Shown here: positions 52,727 through 59,462 of the stretch, in pieces
Position numbering within the stretch: the stretch's first letter is position 1
Layout of the letters: each line of letters opens with the position of its first letter
Source of the DNA: Candidatus Syntropharchaeum butanivorans
GTDB lineage: Archaea; Halobacteriota; Syntropharchaeia; Syntropharchaeales; Syntropharchaeaceae
Reading direction: 5' to 3'
DNA: 64,000 bases
Assembly: GCA_001766825.1 (NCBI GenBank)
Contig: LYOR01000005.1
Location: 41,974 to 105,973 of the forward strand
Position numbers and translations under genes: made by a program
The notes under the pieces: generated by a model
Seen by the model: only the letters and a program-made list of their open reading frames with translations
Databases searched by the model: none
What the model was told of the DNA's origin: nothing

Positions 52727-53044
52727 CCTCCTCCTCCCCTACCACTCAACAATCTCCTGTAACCCTTCCTTTGACTGAATCCATGATTATGCTCAAAAAT
52801 CGGTAGATATCCTTCGCTTCTTGAATTTCTACCAGTTTTGCAGATCTCTTCAGTTCTCCTCTCTTCTGCAATTCGCTCACCCCATAGGTGATATACCCTG
52901 TTTCGCCATCTCCTGCTTGGCTCTCCGTGAACTGAGAATTATTGATAACAGCACCCATTTTGGGTCTTTTTAATCTTGCCAGCGGAGTATCCATTTTTCC
53001 ACCAGGAAAGGTTTATGCAGATTCTAATTTCGGTTAGAATTAGG
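52727..53044 (-). repeat. Right copy (B) of the ~315-bp inverted repeat, intact
   Basis: Reverse-complement partner of 41699-42013. It carries an uninterrupted 82-residue frame, a TATA-like GCATAAACC and, at its outer end, a palindrome ATTCTAA-N6-TTAGAAT (plus strand 53021-53040). The outer edge abuts the PLD-like gene fragment, suggesting insertion there. Confidence 0.85.
52746..52994 (-). CDS. Uncharacterised 82-residue protein encoded by the inverted-repeat element
   Basis: 82 residues, reading MDTPLARLKRPKMGAVIN at the start, a central GETGYITYGVSELQKRGELK and a helical end (AKDIYRFLSIIMDSVKGRVTG). I recognise no family. Mixed charge, one cysteine at the end, no membrane segment. Copy A at 41.8 kb encodes the same protein broken by frameshifts, so there has been enough divergence for decay in one copy while this one stays open. 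It could be a mobile-element accessory or a host gene duplicated with its promoter. Confidence 0.55.
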   Translation of the reverse strand: MDTPLARLKRPKMGAVINNSQFTESQAGDGETGYITYGVSELQKRGELKRSAKLVEIQEAKDIYRFLSIIMDSVKGRVTGDC

Positions 53045-53080
53045 TTTAATGGATTTTTATGGTGTGTTTTTAGAATTTGA

Positions 53081-53326
53081 GAGAAGAATGAGTGTAAATA
53101 TGCAAAATACCCGTTCAGGTTTGTATATTATAAGTCGGGTTTGGAGGGAGTTAAAACCAGATCAATCGGAACTGTTCACAGCAAACTCTTCATAAAGGAT
53201 GATAAGGAGATAATAATCTCATCAAAGAACCTCACAACCGGGAAGGATAGGGATACAGGGGTATGGTCAAACGATGAGGAGGTTATCAGGCATGCGCTCA
53301 GGTTTGTGGAGAGCCTTGAGGGGTGA
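53081..53326 (+). pseudogene. C-terminal fragment of a phospholipase D-like protein
   Basis: The frame is open from the codon after TGA at 53078 and encodes about 81 residues: FRFVYYKSGLEGVKTRS, then HSKLFIKDDKEIIISSKNLT, which holds an H-x-K motif and the serine/asparagine pattern of a PLD-superfamily half-site, then a normal C-terminus. PLD enzymes need two such halves, so the 5' part is missing. An in-frame TTG at 53141 would give 61 residues. The break is next to repeat B, which may have caused the truncation. Confidence 0.6.
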
Positions 53327-53386
53327 TGGGAAAAGTATCCAGCAGCTCTCTCACGATCAATCTGAGAATGAAGACACCTCACTACC

Positions 53387-54388
53387 TCACCCCACAACAA
53401 CCTTCATCCCTCTTTTCTCTTCAACCATCCTCAAACCATCGAGTATCCGATGAAGTGGGACCCTGTCTGTGATAAGATACCCGAGATCAAGCCCCCCTTC
53501 GGCCATAAGCCAGAGTGCCTTTCTGTTCTGGAGTTGTGTGCACCCATATGCTCCTGTCAGCAAGAGCTCATTGTAGTGGATGAGGTTTGGGTCAAGGACC
53601 ATCGGATGGGGGGAGGGGGATGAGCCTGAGAAGAGGATGACCTTACCACGCTTTTTAACCATCTTCATCCCTTCAATAAGTGCAGATGGATCTGAGCATG
53701 CTGGTATTAAAATATCCACCTCTTCTTGTACCGATTCAACCGACTCCAAAGCCTCTATCCGGTTCTTTCTCATGAACTCCCGTCTGTTTGGGGAGGTCTC
53801 AACCACAAAAACACGGGATGCACCGGTAAGCCTTAAGAGGTGGTAGAAGATGTTCCCGATCACCCCTCCTCCGATAATAAGAGCTGTGTCACCGACATTC
53901 ACCCCTGCACGCTCAAGCCCGTTTATACAGCATGCAACAGGCTCAGCAAGGGTCGCCTCATTGAAAGAGAGGTTGGATGGGATGGGATTGAGGCATCCAG
54001 AACGAACTGCCTCTTCTGGGAGAAGCAGGTAGTCAGAAAAGCCCCCATCATGGTCAAAGCCAAGTATCGATATATTGTCGCAGATGTTAAACATACCCTG
54101 GAGGCAGAACCTGCATCTGCCACAGGAAAAACCAGGTGCAACCTGGATGCGATCCCCCTCAAAGACGCCTCTGACCTCATGCCCAACTTCAACGACCGTA
54201 CCTGTAACCTCATGTCCGAGAATCCTTGGAAGCCGCAGATCGCGCTGTCCTTCCCTGTACATCTTGAGATCTGTTCTGCAGATACCGCATGATTCCACCC
54301 TGATGAGGACCTCTCCCCTTCCACACTGTGGTGTGTCCACCTCTTCAACCCTGAGATCACCTATCTGCCTGAGAACCGCGGCTTTCAT
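53387..54388 (-). CDS. Zinc-dependent medium-chain alcohol dehydrogenase family protein
   Basis: 333 residues. Catalytic zinc ligands are in SCGICRTDLK and LGHEVTGTVVEVG; the structural zinc lobe is CGRCRFCLQGMFNIC near residue 90; NAD binding is LIIGGGVIGNIFYHLL near 170. It oxidises an alcohol or polyol, substrate not readable. Its start overlaps the TrpD-like gene end by four bases, so it is in the operon CobT-TrpD-like-dehydrogenase, an unusual setting for this family. Confidence 0.88.
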   Translation of the reverse strand: MKAAVLRQIGDLRVEEVDTPQCGRGEVLIRVESCGICRTDLKMYREGQRDLRLPRILGHEVTGTVVEVGHEVRGVFEGDRIQVAPGFSCGRCRFCLQGMFNICDNISILGFDHDGGFSDYLLLPEEAVRSGCLNPIPSNLSFNEATLAEPVACCINGLERAGVNVGDTALIIGGGVIGNIFYHLLRLTGASRVFVVETSPNRREFMRKNRIEALESVESVQEEVDILIPACSDPSALIEGMKMVKKRGKVILFSGSSPSPHPMVLDPNLIHYNELLLTGAYGCTQLQNRKALWLMAEGGLDLGYLITDRVPLHRILDGLRMVEEKRGMKVVVG

Positions 54389-55488
54389 AGGTTTGCAGCT
54401 CTTAAAACCTGTTCAAGCCGGCTTATCCCCACTTCTGGGTTCCTGTTCTGCTCAGAAACCCATTCTCGAAGCTTATCAACCGGCTTACCAGAGTTTATGA
54501 CCTCTTTTGCTTTTAAAACACCATCTCGAAGGTCACAGGCCTTTCCCATGATATAGAGGATCGGTGCTGTATTTGCAGCAACGATATCTCCCCTTGCACC
54601 GTCTTCTACCCCAGAAAGTATCCTCACAAAGTTTAAAGCTGCCTCCTCCCGGGATGCAAACGGCCTGATCGTATCCTCATCTGCCCTTTCAAGCCCGAGA
54701 TCCTCAGGAGTGATCGTATAATACGTTAATTCGCCATCCTCATGTAGCTCACCGATGAAGGTCTCACCGAGTGTGGATATCTCATCCATCCCTCTACTCC
54801 CATCATGGTTCAAGCCATGAAATACGATCGCCCGCCTGTATCCAATCTCCCGCATCACCCTCAGGACAGGTTCGATGAGGTCCCTCGAATAAACACCTCT
54901 CACACCATATTCTGGCTTTGCAGGGTTTGCAAGCGATCCCGCGATGTTGAGTGTGGTTCCGAAGTGGATCTTTGAGAGTATCCTGAAGAGTGCCTGTGGA
55001 TGAACTTCTGGACTCATTCCATTGAAGATTCCGATACCTGCCCGCTCAATGCTCCTTTTAACAGTCTCAACCCCGCACTCAACGTCAACCCCAACTGCCT
55101 CAAGAAGATCCACTGCACCACACGAGGATGTGATCGCCCTTGCACCATGCTTTGCCATATAGACCCCGCAGGATGCCCCAACAACAGATGCTGTAGTGCT
55201 GATGTTAAAAGTCTTTAAAGGATCCATTCCTGTACCGCAGTTCTCAACAAGGGGGGCGACTGATGGGGTGACTTTGACCGTGTCAAGCTCATATATCGCC
55301 TCCCATGAGCCTGCAATCTCCTCCGGGGTCTCACCCTTTGCAACAAGCGCGGCCAGGAATGCGCCTTGCTGAATCTCGTTGACCTCATCATGAAGTACCT
55401 TCTCAAACATATCTTTTGCCTCTTGCCGTGTGAGATTCCTGCCCCGGATAATATCCATGATCCGTCTCCCAAAATCCTTCTCCATCAC
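54385..55488 (-). CDS. TrpD-like (anthranilate phosphoribosyltransferase family) protein
   Basis: 367 residues. The fold is that of TrpD: a helical N-domain, then NCGTGMDPLKTFNISTTASVVGA (PRPP loop, GTGMD where TrpD has GTGGD), MAKHGARAITSSCGAVDLLEAVGV, and HFGTTLNIAGSLANPA. TrpD proper has RTIFNILGPLTNPA, so the anthranilate pocket differs. It lies directly after cobT, nine bases away, and no other trp gene is present. A role in attaching ribose phosphate to an aromatic base, perhaps a corrinoid lower ligand, is a possible reading; tryptophan synthesis is the default. Confidence 0.8.
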   Translation of the reverse strand: MMEKDFGRRIMDIIRGRNLTRQEAKDMFEKVLHDEVNEIQQGAFLAALVAKGETPEEIAGSWEAIYELDTVKVTPSVAPLVENCGTGMDPLKTFNISTTASVVGASCGVYMAKHGARAITSSCGAVDLLEAVGVDVECGVETVKRSIERAGIGIFNGMSPEVHPQALFRILSKIHFGTTLNIAGSLANPAKPEYGVRGVYSRDLIEPVLRVMREIGYRRAIVFHGLNHDGSRGMDEISTLGETFIGELHEDGELTYYTITPEDLGLERADEDTIRPFASREEAALNFVRILSGVEDGARGDIVAANTAPILYIMGKACDLRDGVLKAKEVINSGKPVDKLREWVSEQNRNPEVGISRLEQVLRAANL

Positions 55489-55497
55489 AACCTCCTC

Positions 55498-56556
55498 TCA
55501 CTCTTTCTTTGAGACCCCTGCCTCTTCAAAGGTTCTCATCTCCCGTAGAATCTTACAAGCTGCTTCGATGATACCGATTGCAAGAACAGCTCCTGTGCCC
55601 TCCCCAAGACGAAGGTTGAGGTCAAGTATGGGTCTTAGCCCGAGCCACTCAAGAACCGCTCTGTGCCCTCTTTCAACAGATATGTGCCCTGCAAACATGT
55701 ATTCCTTGACCTGGGGAGCAAGCCCTGCTGCAATAAGTGCTCCTGCCCCGGATATGAACCCATCAACCACAACCGGCACACGGTTTGAGGCTGCCGCAAG
55801 CATGGCCCCTGCAATCCCTCCAATCTCAAACCCACCAACCTTAGAAAGGATATCGATCGGATCCGACGGATCTGGCTTGTTGACCGATATCGCCCTCTCT
55901 ATCGCTTCTATCTTTCTTGAAAGCCCCTCATCATCAACGCCTGTTCCCCTTCCTGTGACCTCACTCACCGGCTTTCCTGTCATAACCGCGGCAATCGCGC
56001 TTGATGGGGTCGTGTTTCCTATCCCCATATCTCCAAGGGCCACAATATCAACTCCTCTCTCAAGCTCGGACTCAAATACTTCAATACCTGCTTTTATAGA
56101 CTCAATTGCCTCCTCTCTCGTCATCGCCGGACCTTTTGCCATGTTTCTCGTCCCAAAACCGATTTTCTTATCAACAAGTGCCGGATACGGCTCAAGCGAT
56201 GCTGCAACCCCCATATCCACGACAACGACCCTTGCGCCTATATGGCGAGCCAGGACATTTATCGCAGCCCCACCATCGAGGAAGTTGTAGACCATCTGGG
56301 GAGTAACCTCTTTCGGATAGGCACTCACACCATCCTCAACCACACCGTGATCTCCTGCCATCGTTATTACGACCTTGTTCTCAAATGGATCTGGTATGGC
56401 ATTTCTTTTTATTCCTGCAACCTTTATCGATATCTCCTCAAGAAATCCAAGGCTTCCCTGTGGCTTTGTCAGTTCATCCTGCCTCCTTCTTGCAGCAAGC
56501 ATCGCATCTCTCTCAGGCGGTTCTATGCGATCGATGATACGTCTTATCTCATCCAT
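55498..56556 (-). CDS. cobT: Nicotinate-nucleotide:dimethylbenzimidazole phosphoribosyltransferase, bacterial type
   Basis: 352 residues from the ATG at 56556; the frame continues upstream through the promoter. It activates the lower ligand of cobalamin by transferring ribose phosphate. DELTKPQGSLGFLEEI and the PQMVYNFLDGGAAINVL block are standard, ALGDMGIGNTTPSSAI lies near 175, and the catalytic glutamate is in LRLGEGTGAVLAI near 317. Most archaea have a different CobT-like protein, so this looks acquired from bacteria. It suits a cell with several corrinoid enzymes, as here. Confidence 0.94.
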   Translation of the reverse strand: MDEIRRIIDRIEPPERDAMLAARRRQDELTKPQGSLGFLEEISIKVAGIKRNAIPDPFENKVVITMAGDHGVVEDGVSAYPKEVTPQMVYNFLDGGAAINVLARHIGARVVVVDMGVAASLEPYPALVDKKIGFGTRNMAKGPAMTREEAIESIKAGIEVFESELERGVDIVALGDMGIGNTTPSSAIAAVMTGKPVSEVTGRGTGVDDEGLSRKIEAIERAISVNKPDPSDPIDILSKVGGFEIGGIAGAMLAAASNRVPVVVDGFISGAGALIAAGLAPQVKEYMFAGHISVERGHRAVLEWLGLRPILDLNLRLGEGTGAVLAIGIIEAACKILREMRTFEEAGVSKKE

Positions 56557-56577
56557 AAAATCGGGTTTCAAAAAGGC

Positions 56578-56614
56578 AAATTTAAATGTTTGTAATTGTA
56601 TTACAGTTGTAATA
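56578..56614 (-). promoter_or_regulatory. cobT promoter with palindromic operator
   Basis: A TATA-like CATTTAAATTT (minus strand, near 56578-56588) lies about 28 bases before the cobT ATG. Directly upstream is the palindrome TGTAAT-TGT-ATTACA (56591-56605), followed by another TTGTAAT half-site at 56607. This suits a dimeric regulator such as the adjacent Lrp-type protein. It is not a riboswitch. Confidence 0.5.
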
Positions 56615-56626
56615 TATATATGCAGC

Positions 56627-57205
56627 CTACCAGAAACTACCCCGATACTGTCCGATCGCGGGGCAGCCAAGGCATCTCTGGGCCTTGAATATCGGGCAGT
56701 TCCTGCACTCTATCTCAATTCCACATGGCGGTTTTTCAACCTGTTCTATGTGCATTCTTACAGGTGCGATGAGCTTTTTTGCGGTGCTTATCACGATGTT
56801 GAACTCGACGCTCTCAACCTCATCGAGCGGTCTTATGTGCTCGTTCACGATCGCTTCAAGCGTCGGTATATCTTCCCCCACAAATAAGAGACACACGTTC
56901 TTTTTACCTGATAGAACAAACCCGTTCAAAAAGTACGGGCAATCTCTGAATCTCTTGAGGAGACCCTCAGTATCTTTGGATACCACGTCAACCCTTGCAA
57001 GGTGTAAGCCCAGCTTTGGTGGGTTTATCCCGCAACATCTCTCTATTGCACCCATCTCTTTGAGCTTCTTGAGCCTCATTGCAACAGATGGCTGGGTGAG
57101 GTTTATCCGCTCTGCAATCTCCTTCTGTGAGATATCGGGATTCTCGATAAGAAGTGTAATAATCTCCCGATCCTTTGAGTCGATCTTGAATTCTTTCAGC
57201 GGCAT
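56627..57205 (-). CDS. Lrp/AsnC-family regulator with cysteine-rich C-terminal tail
   Basis: 192 residues. The N-terminal HTH (IDSKDREIITLLIENPDISQ then KEIAERINLTQPSVAMRLK) is followed by an alpha/beta ligand-like domain. The last ~35 residues add four clustered cysteines (CGIEIECRNCPIFKAQRCLGC, read as C-x6-C-x2-C-x7-C-x2-C), as for a zinc or Fe-S site. A pair at ERCCGINP adds two more. This gives it the look of a redox or metal sensor. It sits between cobT and the divergent CooS-like operon, and palindromes occur at both promoters, so it is a good candidate regulator of both. Confidence 0.8.
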   Translation of the reverse strand: MPLKEFKIDSKDREIITLLIENPDISQKEIAERINLTQPSVAMRLKKLKEMGAIERCCGINPPKLGLHLARVDVVSKDTEGLLKRFRDCPYFLNGFVLSGKKNVCLLFVGEDIPTLEAIVNEHIRPLDEVESVEFNIVISTAKKLIAPVRMHIEQVEKPPCGIEIECRNCPIFKAQRCLGCPAIGQYRGSFW

Positions 57206-57221
57206 CTATAGACTGATTGTT

Positions 57222-57290
57222 TTAATAGTATATAGGCTTTATTGGAATAAAGTTATAAATTATAGTAAAAAACTTTATATATAATAAACA
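57222..57290. promoter_or_regulatory. Divergent promoters and palindromes between the Lrp gene and the CooS operon
   Basis: Minus strand: CCTATATACT (57227-57236), about 26 bases before the Lrp ATG. Plus strand: CTTTATATATAA (57273-57284), about 33 bases before the ATG at 57311. Between them are CTTTATT-GG-AATAAAG (57237-57252) and TATAAATTATA (57254-57264), two inverted repeats positioned to control both directions. Confidence 0.55.
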
Positions 57291-57310
57291 AGATAGGGTA
57301 TTGGAGGCAT

Positions 57311-57544
57311 ATGATAGACGCATGTCCAGGTGCAGTAGACTTCACAGACCCAAAACCGATATTTGTCAGATGTGAGTGCGGGCGCGAGGTTGAGATATGG
57401 ACGGATGAGATGAGCGCCGAATGTGAATGCGGTAGAACCGTAAAGCGCGATATGAAATCCGCCTGTTATCTCTGGTGTGAGTATGCTGCTGAATGTATTG
57501 GAGAAGAAAACTTGAGGAGGATCAAGGATGGAAAACGTGAGTGA
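57311..57544 (+). CDS. Small cysteine-rich protein preceding the CooS-like gene
   Basis: 77 residues. Cysteine pairs VRCECGREVE and AECECGRTVK form a zinc ribbon-like unit, and a third group follows (SACYLWCEYAAECIG). CPGA at the N-terminus adds one more. I recognise no named family, but the arrangement suggests a zinc- or cluster-binding helper. It starts 7 bases after a TTGGAGGC site, overlaps the CooS ORF by 17 bases, and is the first gene of the operon, so it may act in metal delivery to CooS or in regulation (inference). Confidence 0.7.
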   Translation: MIDACPGAVDFTDPKPIFVRCECGREVEIWTDEMSAECECGRTVKRDMKSACYLWCEYAAECIGEENLRRIKDGKRE

Positions 57545-59387
57545 ACACACGTCTGTGAATGAAATGTATAAGATCTTGAAGAGTGACGGAGTTTCAAACC
57601 TGTTTGATCGGTTTGAGGCTCAGGATGGGAGGTGTTCATTCTGCATCGGTGGGATAAGCTGCCAGCTATGCAGTAACGGACCATGCAGGATAAAGAAAGG
57701 GGCGGATAGGGGTGCCTGTGGGATCGATGCCGATGCGATGGCGATGCGTAACTTCCTGCTTAAGAACATCATGGGGGCTGCAACTTATACATTTCATGCC
57801 AAAGAGGTTGCGAAGACACTCAGGGCAACGGCAAGGGGTAAAACGCCGTTCAGGGTGAAAGATGAGGAAAAACTGAAGGATATTGCAGAGGAGTTTGGCA
57901 TAACCGGGGATAACCTGTTAGAAGGGGTTGCCGAGGTTTTTTCCAGTCTTATAAAGACGGATTCTGATGATATCCTGAAATCTGTCGAGATATTTGCACC
58001 TGCAACCAGGATCAAACTCTGGAAGGAGCTTGGAATACTTCCAGGAGGTCCACAGGAGGAGATGATCGATGCACTATCGAGCTGTCTTACAAACGTGGAT
58101 GGAGATTACGTATCTCTTGCAAAGAAAGCTATGAGGCTTTCAATTGCCACGATATACGGTTCACAGATCCCGCTTGAACTCGGGCAGGACATACTCTTTG
58201 GAACCCCGATGCCCCATGAGGTAGATACGGATCTTGGGATCATAGATCCCGAGTATGTGAATATCGTTGTGAATGGACACGAGCCGTTTGTGGGTGCGGC
58301 ACTTATTGAGGCAGCCAGAAGTGATGAGATCCAGAAGATAGCAAGGGATGCAGGTGCAAAGGGACTTCGCATTATCGGTTCGATTGAGACAGGACAGGAG
58401 CTCATCCAGCGGTTTGAGGTTGATGATGTATTTGCCGGGCTCACAGGGAACTGGATCTCGATCGAGCCCATGCTTGCCACCGGGTGTGTGGATCTTCTGG
58501 CGATGGATATGAACTGCTCACCACCCGCGATGGGCATATACCAGGACAGGTACAGTACAACGCTTGTATCCGTCTCAAAGCTTGTTGCTGTTCCCGGGAT
58601 GAAGGATCAAATCGGATACAACCCGGAAGAGGTGAGATCACAGGCAGGAGAACTCATAGGGATTGCGATCGAGAACTTCAAGAGGAGAAGGGATAAACCA
58701 GGGCAGCCTGTGGCAAGGAGGCAGAAAGCAGTCGCCGGGATCTCTGTTGAGGCAATTCTTGAGGTTCTGGGTGGGAGTCTCGATCCGCTTCTTGATGCAA
58801 TCAGAGATGGGGCGATCCGGGGTGTTGTTGCACTCGTCTCATGCACAACCTTAAAGAATGGTCCTCAAGATTCTCTAACCGTTGCTGTTGCAAAGGAACT
58901 TATAAAGCGGGATATACTTGTTATTGCTGCAGGATGCGGGAATGCAGCGCTTCAGGTCGCAGGACTTGAGACACCTGAGGCAAAAGATCTTGCAGGCGAT
59001 GGCTTGAGGACCGTATGCGAGAAGCTCGGTATCCCGCCAGTATTGAGCTTCGGTACATGCACGGATACAGGCAGGATCGCAATGCTTGTAACAGCGGTTG
59101 CAGATGCCCTAGGTGTTGATCCATCAGATCTTCCCGTGGCTGTGACCGCTCCTGAGTACATGGAGCAGAAGGCAACGATAGATGCGGTATTTGCGGTTGC
59201 ATTCGGACTATATACGCATGTATCACCAACTCCACCTGTTACAGGAGCAGATCGGCTTGTAAAGCTTCTTACAGAGGATGTTGAGGAGCTTACCGGGGGA
59301 AAGATCGCTGTAGGCGATGATCCTGTTGAGATCGTTGATGGAATCGAAGAACATATAAAAAAGAAACGAAGTAAGCTTGGGATATAA
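57528..59387 (+). CDS. cooS: CO dehydrogenase-like CooS with Glu in place of a C-cluster cysteine
   Basis: 619 residues, full-length monofunctional CODH fold. N-terminal cysteines C36, C39 (C-x2-C, a D-cluster type), and C45, C48, C53, C64 (B-cluster) are present. C-cluster ligands by alignment to Carboxydothermus CooS-II: His251 (NGHEP), Cys330, Cys439, Cys470, Cys511, and the lysine in APEYMEQK (548). The position of Cys295 (GICCTG in CooS) is Glu287 in IIGSIETGQE. Hybrid-cluster proteins have glutamate here. It may therefore carry a nickel-free or oxygen-bridged cluster rather than oxidise CO. No CooC or CooF is nearby. GAGGAGGATCAAGG precedes the ATG. Confidence 0.92.
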   Translation: MENVSEHTSVNEMYKILKSDGVSNLFDRFEAQDGRCSFCIGGISCQLCSNGPCRIKKGADRGACGIDADAMAMRNFLLKNIMGAATYTFHAKEVAKTLRATARGKTPFRVKDEEKLKDIAEEFGITGDNLLEGVAEVFSSLIKTDSDDILKSVEIFAPATRIKLWKELGILPGGPQEEMIDALSSCLTNVDGDYVSLAKKAMRLSIATIYGSQIPLELGQDILFGTPMPHEVDTDLGIIDPEYVNIVVNGHEPFVGAALIEAARSDEIQKIARDAGAKGLRIIGSIETGQELIQRFEVDDVFAGLTGNWISIEPMLATGCVDLLAMDMNCSPPAMGIYQDRYSTTLVSVSKLVAVPGMKDQIGYNPEEVRSQAGELIGIAIENFKRRRDKPGQPVARRQKAVAGISVEAILEVLGGSLDPLLDAIRDGAIRGVVALVSCTTLKNGPQDSLTVAVAKELIKRDILVIAAGCGNAALQVAGLETPEAKDLAGDGLRTVCEKLGIPPVLSFGTCTDTGRIAMLVTAVADALGVDPSDLPVAVTAPEYMEQKATIDAVFAVAFGLYTHVSPTPPVTGADRLVKLLTEDVEELTGGKIAVGDDPVEIVDGIEEHIKKKRSKLGI

Positions 59388-59462
59388 AGGGGGGGGGGTG
59401 AACTGGATGGAGCTTGCAGGTGAAAGAGTACGACTGGAGAGATGAGATAAGGAGGTTAGAAT

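Noticed and set aside
55430..56290. 286-residue plus-strand frame opposite cobT
   Set aside because: CobT on the minus strand is full length with its catalytic glutamate; the plus frame has no recognisable feature.
56578..56626. Cobalamin riboswitch upstream of cobT
   Set aside because: The space between TATA box and start is too short for one and lacks the B12-box; the palindrome fits protein binding.
59388..59462. Short peptide frame starting ATGGAGCTTGCAGG between cooS and the cytochrome gene
   Set aside because: Only 12 codons, no conserved pattern, and it overlaps the leader region; treated as spacer.
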